Shown here: positions 57,981 through 64,000 of the stretch, piece after piece
Numbering within the stretch: position 1 is the first letter of the stretch
How the letters are laid out: each line of letters begins with the position of its first letter
Origin: Deltaproteobacteria bacterium
GTDB lineage: Bacteria; Myxococcota_A; UBA796; GCA-2862545
Reading direction: 5' to 3'
DNA: 64,000 nt
NCBI GenBank assembly: GCA_006226595.1
Contig: SBGP01000082.1
Coordinates: 124,001-188,000, forward strand
The notes under the pieces: model-generated
Databases searched by the model: none
Told to the model about the DNA's origin: nothing
Seen by the model: the letters and a program-made list of their open reading frames with translations, nothing else
Position numbers and translations under genes: made by a program

Positions 57981-58247
57981 TCAGCGGCTGTCGTCTTCCT
58001 CGAGGCACACCTCGACGACATCGCCGTCTCCCTTGTCGCCGCGAATCGCCTTCGGAACGGCAAGCAGGCAGCCGTGGGTGCGGTCGTGCCACACACTCGT
58101 GGCCCACCGCTGTCCGTCGACCGTGGCGATCACCGGCACGCGCCCCCACGGGCCGTTGCGCAGCGGGGCATGCTCGGGCGGTACGGGCGCGAAGGTCCAG
58201 CCCCCCTTGCCGGGCACCTTGAACAGGACGGCGGAGAACGCGCTCAC
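57981..58247 (-). CDS. DUF1905-domain protein
   Basis: GTG 58247 overlaps the stop of the Rieske fusion gene (GTGA). The 88-residue product fits the DUF1905 beta-barrel: FSAVLFKVPGKGGWTFAPVP, WGRVPVIATVDGQRWATSVW and the closing AVPKAIRGDKGDGDVVEVCLEED, where the RxxxGKxxGDxVxVxLE pattern is characteristic. Function is unknown. It is translationally coupled to the Rieske/glutamate-synthase-type protein. Confidence 0.82.
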   Translation of the reverse strand: MSAFSAVLFKVPGKGGWTFAPVPPEHAPLRNGPWGRVPVIATVDGQRWATSVWHDRTHGCLLAVPKAIRGDKGDGDVVEVCLEEDDSR

Positions 58248-59857
58248 GGCGCGCCGACCCCGCCGTACGCCACTCCCGTGAGCGCGGCGATGTCGCGGTC
58301 GAACGTCGTCAGGTCCGACAGCGTGAAGTCGCCGAGGCGGCGGTGCCCACAAGCACGCGCGAGGACGGTCATCAGCTCGGTGGTCGCCTCGAACCAGTTC
58401 TGGAGCCGCTTCGCGGACGCCGCGATGACCAGGCGTTCCCGAAGGTGACCCTTCTGCGTCGCAATGCCCACGGGGCAGTTGTTCGTGTGACACGCCCGCA
58501 TACCGAGGCAGCCGATGGCCTGGAGCGCCGAGTTCGCGACGGCCACGCCATCCGCGCCGAGCGCCAACGCCTTGCAGAAGTCCGCCTCGGTCCGCAGTCC
58601 GCCCGTCGCAATCAACGTCACCTGGCCAGCGCCGCGGGCGTCGAGGTGCCGGCGGGCACGCGCGAGAGCCGGCATGGTCGGCACGCTGATGTGGTCGCGG
58701 AAGAGCAGCGGCGCGGCGCCGGTCGCGCCCCCTCGCCCGTCGAGGATCAGGTAGTCGCAGCCGACGTCGAGGCAGAAGTCGATGTCCTTCTCGATGTGCT
58801 GGGCGGACAGCTTGAACCCGATGGGAATGCCACCCGTCGCCTCGCGCACCTCGTCCGCCACCCGGCGGTAGTCGTCGACGGTCTCGAGGTCCGGGAAGCG
58901 CGGTGGACTGATCGCGGGCTGTCCCTCGCGCAGCCCGCGGACCTCCGCGATCTTCCTGCTCACCTTGTGCCCGGGAAGGTGGCCGCCGGTGCCGGTCTTC
59001 GCCCCCTGCCCGGCCTTGAAGTGGAAGGCCTGGCACCGCTTCACCTTGTCCAGGGACCAGCCGAAGCGCCCGCTGGCCAGCTCGTAGAAGTAGCGCTGGT
59101 TCGCCGCCTGTTCCTCGGGAAGCATGCCGCCCTCGCCCGAGCAGATGCCGGTCCCGGCGAGCTCGGCGCCGCGCGCGAGCGCGACCTTGGCCTCTTCGGA
59201 CAGCGCGCCGTAGCTCATGTCGCTGACGAACAGCGGTCGAGCCAGCTCGAGGGGCTTGTCCGCACCGGGACCGATGACCAGGGTCGTGTCGACGGGCACG
59301 TCCTCCATCAACGGCAGGGTGTGCAGCTGAGCGGTGACGAACTGGAGCTTGTCCCAGCTCGGCAGCTCGGTGCGTGGCACGCCCATCGCCGACACCGGTC
59401 CGTGGTGGCCCAGCTTGGAGAGGCCCTCGCGCGCGAGCTGCTGGATGTGCGCGTTGTGCGGCTCGAGCTCGGTGCCGTGGACGTCGGCATACAGGCCCAG
59501 GTAGGCCTCGCGATCGTAGGGCTGCGGGTGGTCCTTGGCCCAGGCCCCGACGGCCTCCGCGTCGACCAGGACGCGGTCGTCGTCGACCCAGGCCTCGAAG
59601 CGATGCAGTGCTTCGCTGTGGTTGTACTCGCTGACCCCGGTGTCGAGGCGGTAGTCCCAGCCGTGCAGGCCGCAGATCAGGTTCTTGCCCTCGACGTGCC
59701 CGTCCGCCATGAGCGCGCCGCGGTGGTGACACCGTCCGTAGAACACGCGGATCTGGTCGTCGAAGCGCACCACCACGAGGTCCACGCTGGCGACCAGCGC
59801 GTAGGCCGGGGCGCGGTCCACGAGCTTCGAGAATCGGGCCACTTCGACCGGCTTCAT
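58244..59857 (-). CDS. Rieske 2Fe-2S domain fused to FMN glutamate-synthase-type domain
   Basis: ATG 59857 follows GTGGAGGTACG. Residues about 1-110 are a Rieske ferredoxin with ligands C43, H45, C62 and H65 (RCHHRG, CGLHGW). Residues about 150-537 are the GltB central/FMN TIM barrel: FVSDMSYGALSEEAKVALARG, GEGGMLPEE, FHFKAGQGAKTGTGGHLPG, IGFKLSAQHIEKDIDFC, LILDGRGGATGAAP and CHTNNCPVGIATQ. It lacks the glutaminase domain, so it is not a full glutamate synthase. The Rieske centre may feed or drain electrons at the FMN. The substrate is unknown. Confidence 0.9.
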   Translation of the reverse strand: MKPVEVARFSKLVDRAPAYALVASVDLVVVRFDDQIRVFYGRCHHRGALMADGHVEGKNLICGLHGWDYRLDTGVSEYNHSEALHRFEAWVDDDRVLVDAEAVGAWAKDHPQPYDREAYLGLYADVHGTELEPHNAHIQQLAREGLSKLGHHGPVSAMGVPRTELPSWDKLQFVTAQLHTLPLMEDVPVDTTLVIGPGADKPLELARPLFVSDMSYGALSEEAKVALARGAELAGTGICSGEGGMLPEEQAANQRYFYELASGRFGWSLDKVKRCQAFHFKAGQGAKTGTGGHLPGHKVSRKIAEVRGLREGQPAISPPRFPDLETVDDYRRVADEVREATGGIPIGFKLSAQHIEKDIDFCLDVGCDYLILDGRGGATGAAPLLFRDHISVPTMPALARARRHLDARGAGQVTLIATGGLRTEADFCKALALGADGVAVANSALQAIGCLGMRACHTNNCPVGIATQKGHLRERLVIAASAKRLQNWFEATTELMTVLARACGHRRLGDFTLSDLTTFDRDIAALTGVAYGGVGAP

Positions 59858-59958
59858 CGTACCTCCACGGCGGCACCGTACACCGGGCTGTCGACCCACT
59901 GGCGCAACGCCCCGTTCACGGTGTGGTTAGTTGGACCTCGCCTCGATCCCAGGTCCCC

Positions 59959-61398
59959 GTGCGTCACCTCCTGCCCATCCTCCTCGCGTTCCTCGCCGTC
60001 GCCCTCGGTGCGGTGATGCTGTCGCGCACCCTCGACCCGCGCGAGGCCCCAGACGTCGTGTTCATCGTCATCGACACGACCCGCGCCGACCGCCTGTCGA
60101 CCTATGGCTGGTCGCGCCCGACCTCCCCGAACCTCGACGCACTCGCGGCGGAGGGCGTGCGCTTCGACGCGCACCACGCGAACAGCTCGTGGACGCGGTC
60201 GTCGATGGGCACACTGCTCACCGGCCGCTACGCCCGCGAGCTCGGCGTGTACGAGGAGCGCTACGACCGACTGCCGGACGACGCGCGCACCCTCCCCGAG
60301 ATCCTCCACGACGCCGGCTACACGACCCTCGGCCTCACGAGCAACCCGAACATCAACGCGGTGTTCGGCTTCGACCAGGGCTTCGACGTGTGGGAGGACT
60401 CCGCCGTCGTGTTCAAGTTCATGGAGGCCGAGGACGACGCGAGGCACTTCCACCCCAAGCGCCGTCCCATGGTGGACGCCGACACCGTGGCCCGGCGCGC
60501 ACTCGCGCTGGTCGACGCGCACAAGAGCGACAAGCCCCTGTACCTGCAGGTGCTATTCGTCGACCCGCACTACCCCTACGATCCGCCTGACTCGGCCCTC
60601 GAAGCGCTCGGGGACGGCGCGGCACCCTACGAAGGCGAGATCCGCCAGGCGGATGCCGGCGTCGGTCGCCTGCTCGCGGGTCTCGCCGACCGCGGCATCG
60701 ACGAGCAGGCCCTGATCGTGGTGACCAGCGACCACGGCGAGGGGCTGCGCGACCACCCGCGCGTGCCGCGAGCCGAGGCTCACGGCTACACGCTCTACGA
60801 CAGCGTCACCCATGTGCCCCTCATCGTCCGGCACCCGGATCTGCCGCGTGGCGCCGAGGTCTCCGCGCTGTCCTCGCACATCGACGTGCTCCCCACCGTG
60901 CTCGACCTCGTGGGCGTGCCCTCCCCCGAGGGCCCCGGCGACTCGCTCCTGCCGCGTATACACGGGAAGGCTGGCCCGGATGCCGTGTTCATGGAGACCG
61001 ACTGGCGCTACTGCGAGAAGACGTCGATCCGCACCGCGACCCACCGGTTCAACGACAACCCGGACCATCGACGCTACCGCGAGGGTGTGCACGAGCAGGG
61101 CTCGCTGCCGGCTGCCGACGTCGCCTTCTTGCGGGTCCTCCCCGGAACCGAGGCCTACGCCGTCGGTGAGGTGCCCGAGGGCCCCAAGCGCGGGGTCGAT
61201 GCCACCGCCGAAGGCCTGGCGCCACGCCTCGCCGAGTGGAACGCCCAGGTTCCGCGCCGGCCACCCGAGGGGCGCGACATCCACGACCGCATCACCCTCG
61301 CGGACGGCACCATCGTGCCCGACCCGTGGGCCCAGGAGGACGTCACCCTCGACGAGGGCACCGCGGAGACCCTCAAGGCCCTCGGCTACCTCGAGTAG
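59959..61398 (+). CDS. Membrane-anchored sulfatase-fold hydrolase with atypical active site
   Basis: I choose GTG 59959 because it places a signal-anchor (RHLLPILLAFLAVALGAVML) at the N-terminus; GTG 59923 adds 12 residues. The 479-residue product has the alkaline phosphatase/sulfatase metal motifs VVFIVIDTTRADRLSTYGW and VTSDHGEGLRDH. The catalytic segment reads ANSSWTRSSMGTLLTGRY. The sulfatase signature [CS]-x-P-x-R is absent, so formylglycine formation is doubtful; Ser or Thr there could serve as nucleophile as in phosphatase relatives. It faces the periplasm. It is divergent from the Rieske fusion. Confidence 0.82.
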   Translation: MRHLLPILLAFLAVALGAVMLSRTLDPREAPDVVFIVIDTTRADRLSTYGWSRPTSPNLDALAAEGVRFDAHHANSSWTRSSMGTLLTGRYARELGVYEERYDRLPDDARTLPEILHDAGYTTLGLTSNPNINAVFGFDQGFDVWEDSAVVFKFMEAEDDARHFHPKRRPMVDADTVARRALALVDAHKSDKPLYLQVLFVDPHYPYDPPDSALEALGDGAAPYEGEIRQADAGVGRLLAGLADRGIDEQALIVVTSDHGEGLRDHPRVPRAEAHGYTLYDSVTHVPLIVRHPDLPRGAEVSALSSHIDVLPTVLDLVGVPSPEGPGDSLLPRIHGKAGPDAVFMETDWRYCEKTSIRTATHRFNDNPDHRRYREGVHEQGSLPAADVAFLRVLPGTEAYAVGEVPEGPKRGVDATAEGLAPRLAEWNAQVPRRPPEGRDIHDRITLADGTIVPDPWAQEDVTLDEGTAETLKALGYLE

Positions 61399-61476
61399 CG
61401 CAAAGCCCGCGTCACTTCCGCACGCCAGGCACGGCATGCCCCCACGGCGTCGATATGCGGGAGTGCCGGAGGCCGC

Positions 61477-64000
61477 ATGCTCACCGCTCTCGCCCTGCTC
61501 CCCGCTCTCGCTGGCCCGCTCGACCCGCCAGGTCTGCGCATCGACCGCATCACGCCCACCGCCTACGAGGCGGCGCTGCGCGTGGACCCCGGCGAGCCGC
61601 GCTTCTCGGGCACCGCCAAGATCAGCCTTACGCTGGAAGGCAAGCACAAGGTGATCTGGCTCAATGCGCTGGACATCGAGGTCAGCGAGGCGACGATGAC
61701 CGCGGGCGGCAAGACGGTGCCGCTCACCGTGGTCGAGGGCGACGCGCACCACCTCGGCTTCCGACCCAAGAAGCCCGCCAAGGGCGACGTCGTGCTCGAC
61801 CTGACGTACACCGGCGGGATTCGCGACGAGGCCACCGAAGGCGCCTTCGCCCAGGAAGAGGGCGGACGACACTACGTGCTCACCCAGTTCGAGGCCACCG
61901 ACGCGCGCCGAGTGTTTCCCTCGGTCGACGATCCGCGCCACAAGCTCCCGTGGACGCTGACCCTCGACGTGCCCGAGGGTCTCGGCGCATACGCGAACAC
62001 CCCCGCCGTGGACGAGCAAGTGGCGGAGGGCCGCAAGGTCGTGCACTTCGCGACGTCCAAGCCCATGCCCTCGTACCTGGTGGCCTTCGCAGTCGGTCCG
62101 TTCGACGAGGTCGACGCGGGCACCGCCGGTCGCGAGGACGTGCCCGTGCGCATCCTCGTGCCCGAGGGTCGCGCCGAGCACGCCGCCTGGGCGGCGGAGG
62201 CGACCGGTCCGGTGCTCGAGACGCTCGAGGACTACTTCGACCGCCCGTACCCCTACGAGAAGCTCGACGTGATCACCATCCCCCAGGCCGTGCAGTTCGG
62301 CGCGATGGAGAACCCCGGGCTCATCACCTTCACCCAGAGCCTGGTCATCGCCCGACCCGAGGACGACACCGAGGGACGCCGCCGCAGCTTCGCGCAGGTC
62401 CAGGCCCACGAGCTCGGTCACCAGTGGTTCGGCAACCTGGTGACGCCGGAGTGGTGGGACGACATCTGGCTCAACGAGTCCTTCGCGAGCTGGATCGAGC
62501 ACCGGGCCACGGACACGCGCTGGCCCGAGTGGAACGTCGGGGCGGGTCGTGTGAGCAGTCGCAATGGCGCCCTGAACCTCGACGCGCGCGAGAGCAGCCG
62601 CCAGATCCGCGAGCCCATCGTCGAGTTCGACGACATCGACGCCGCCTTCGACGGCATCACCTACTCCAAGGGTCAGGCGGTGCTCGAGATGGCCGAAGCC
62701 TGGCTCGGCACAGAGGTCTTCCGATCCGGCGTGAAGCTGTACATGGAGCGCCACGCGTGGGGGAACGCCACGGCCGACGACTTCCTCGACGCGCTGAGCA
62801 CCGCGGCCAATCAGGACGTGAGCACCACCCTGCGCACGTTCCTCGATCAGCCAGGCGCCCCGGTGGTGTCGATGGCGGTGTCCTGCGAGGGAAGCCCAGA
62901 TCTGAGCCTGTCGCAGCAGCGACTGCTGTCCTCGGGCGAGGCCGACGCCAGCCTCTGGCAGGTGCCCGTGTGCGTGCGGCACGAGGGCGGACGCGAGTGC
63001 TTCCTGCTCACCGACCGCGAGCAGACCTTCCCGCTGTCCGCGTGCCCGGAGACCCTGGTCCCCAACGACGCTTACACCGGATACTACCGGTCGGACCTCG
63101 GCGCGGATGCGACGCGCGCCCTGCTCGACAGCGAGGCCCTGAGCTCCGAGGAGCGCCTCGGTCTCATCGGCGACACCGCCGCGCTCATCGAGACCGGTCG
63201 CCTGCCTCCGACCCTGCTCCTCGATCAGGTCGCCTCACTCGCGAAGAGCGACGACCCGCTGGTGGTGAGCAGCGCCGTGAGCGTCGTGGCCGGCATCTCC
63301 ACGCGTCTGGTGAGCGACGCGCAGCGCCCGACATACGCGGCGTTCGTGCGCGAGCACTTCGCTCCCGTGGCCGCCGAGCTCGGCTGGGAACCGGTCGAGG
63401 GCGAGGCCGAGGAGGTCGTCGACCTCCGGCGGAACGTGCTCGGCCTGCTCGGGAGCGAGGGCGAGGATCCCGAGGTCATCGCCGAAGCCCAGCGCCGCGC
63501 AACCCAGTGGCTCGAGACCCGCGATGGCACCGACGCCACCCTGGTGGGCACCGCCCTCGGCCTGGCCGCGGAGAACGGCGACAAGGCCCTGTTCGACACG
63601 CTCTCGCAGCAGGCCCTCGCCGAGGAGGACCGCAAGCGACGAGGCATGTTGCTCGACGCCATCGGCGCCTTCGAGGACCCGGCCATCGTGCCCGACGTGC
63701 TCATCCTCGCGGGTGACGAGAGCCTCGGCATTCGCGAGCGCGCACCACTGCTGTTCTCACCGCTGATGCGGCCGTCGACCCAGGCGATGGGCTGGAGCTA
63801 CGTCACCGAGAACATCGATGCCATCGAGAAGAGCGTGCCCGGCCTCGCACGCGCTTACATCGTATACCTGGCCGGCGGCTTCTGTTCCGAGGACGGCGCC
63901 AGGACCACCGAGGACTTCTTCGCCGAGCGCGCCAAGAAGTACCTCACCGGCAAACGCGCGCTGGCGACGGTGACCGAGCAGATCCGCTTGTGTGAGGGCA
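61477..64000 (+). CDS. M1-family zinc aminopeptidase, C-terminus beyond window
   Basis: ATG 61477 follows GCCGGAGGCCGC, and the frame is open to the window end (841 codons seen). The protein has a signal peptide (MLTALALLPALAG), the M1 beta-saddle, the exopeptidase motif GAMEN (about residue 275), zinc site HELGHQWFGN (about 311-320) with the distal Glu in NESFA, and Tyr in FDGITYSKG. A C-terminal helical ERAP-like region follows from about 540. It removes N-terminal residues from peptides, here outside the cytoplasm. M1 enzymes are usually 850-900 residues, so little is missing. Confidence 0.93.
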   Translation, partial: MLTALALLPALAGPLDPPGLRIDRITPTAYEAALRVDPGEPRFSGTAKISLTLEGKHKVIWLNALDIEVSEATMTAGGKTVPLTVVEGDAHHLGFRPKKPAKGDVVLDLTYTGGIRDEATEGAFAQEEGGRHYVLTQFEATDARRVFPSVDDPRHKLPWTLTLDVPEGLGAYANTPAVDEQVAEGRKVVHFATSKPMPSYLVAFAVGPFDEVDAGTAGREDVPVRILVPEGRAEHAAWAAEATGPVLETLEDYFDRPYPYEKLDVITIPQAVQFGAMENPGLITFTQSLVIARPEDDTEGRRRSFAQVQAHELGHQWFGNLVTPEWWDDIWLNESFASWIEHRATDTRWPEWNVGAGRVSSRNGALNLDARESSRQIREPIVEFDDIDAAFDGITYSKGQAVLEMAEAWLGTEVFRSGVKLYMERHAWGNATADDFLDALSTAANQDVSTTLRTFLDQPGAPVVSMAVSCEGSPDLSLSQQRLLSSGEADASLWQVPVCVRHEGGRECFLLTDREQTFPLSACPETLVPNDAYTGYYRSDLGADATRALLDSEALSSEERLGLIGDTAALIETGRLPPTLLLDQVASLAKSDDPLVVSSAVSVVAGISTRLVSDAQRPTYAAFVREHFAPVAAELGWEPVEGEAEEVVDLRRNVLGLLGSEGEDPEVIAEAQRRATQWLETRDGTDATLVGTALGLAAENGDKALFDTLSQQALAEEDRKRRGMLLDAIGAFEDPAIVPDVLILAGDESLGIRERAPLLFSPLMRPSTQAMGWSYVTENIDAIEKSVPGLARAYIVYLAGGFCSEDGARTTEDFFAERAKKYLTGKRALATVTEQIRLCEG

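Noticed and set aside
55174-58281. 1035-codon plus-strand frame opposite the MopE/FG-GAP gene
   Set aside because: It is the mirror of the Asp-rich repeats (Arg/Val/Ala-rich, no domain). The minus strand has signal peptide, repeats and propeller.
1-64000. Prophage, integrated element, tRNA or rRNA genes
   Set aside because: No integrase, phage structural gene, transposase or recognisable tRNA/rRNA sequence was seen; composition is uniform.

Overview
This 64 kb window is high-GC, gene-dense bacterial chromosome. I see no phage, IS transposase, CRISPR array, tRNA or rRNA gene in it. The gene content points to a Myxococcota-like (former Deltaproteobacteria) organism. There are many lipoproteins with Asp-Thr/Asp-Ala low-complexity linkers, MopE-type Cys/Asp repeat proteins, FG-GAP propeller lipoproteins, many GTG starts and very tight operons. 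This placement is an inference from gene style, not from a marker gene.

Layout. 0-2.9 kb: surface lipoproteins, a metallophosphoesterase and a MarR regulator with a palindromic operator. 3.0-6.0 kb: a translation/RNA-type operon with two small DUF2188-like proteins (the first apparently starting with ATC), infC, an unknown protein and a NYN-OST-HTH protein. 6.1-10.9 kb: an 18-bp tandem repeat, class II photolyase, nitroreductase, a lipoprotein methyltransferase and a DUF4336 protein. 10.9-13.2 kb: echA20-ipdA-ipdB (steroid C/D-ring degradation) behind a KstR-type palindrome. 13.3-16.5 kb: two lipoprotein cytochromes c, a cupin-like protein and a SlyD-TylF fusion. 16.6-22.3 kb: a six-gene coupled operon built around an ABC importer whose solute-binding protein is fused to an OmpA domain. 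22.3-23.6 kb: a MmyB-type XRE regulator divergent from a DUF2834 protein across an operator. 23.6-28.4 kb: CysQ/IMPase-like phosphatase and several lipoproteins. 28.5-36.3 kb: hutI, tatA, ppk2, a crotonase, lnt, a receiver protein and mtnA, with two strongly structured non-coding regions. 36.4-46.2 kb: a P-loop ATPase, AlkD, three GNAT modules, a YHYH lipoprotein with a long microsatellite linker, a fatty-acid hydroxylase and a metzincin-like lipoprotein. 46.2-53.9 kb: the two subunits of an NAD-type formate dehydrogenase, split by five unrelated genes but sharing an upstream 16-mer. The catalytic subunit is a selenoprotein, with in-frame TGA at 52196 and a SECIS hairpin. 53.9-64 kb: a Cys-rich lipoprotein, GNAT, a MopE/FG-GAP giant, a Rieske-glutamate-synthase-type fusion, a sulfatase-fold protein and an M1 aminopeptidase running off the end.

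The strongest leads are the selenoprotein formate dehydrogenase and its shared upstream motif, the ABC-OmpA operon, the KstR-like box on a steroid ring-cleavage operon outside actinobacteria, the ATC-started gene at the head of the infC operon, and the structured RNAs at 33.5 and 34.3 kb.
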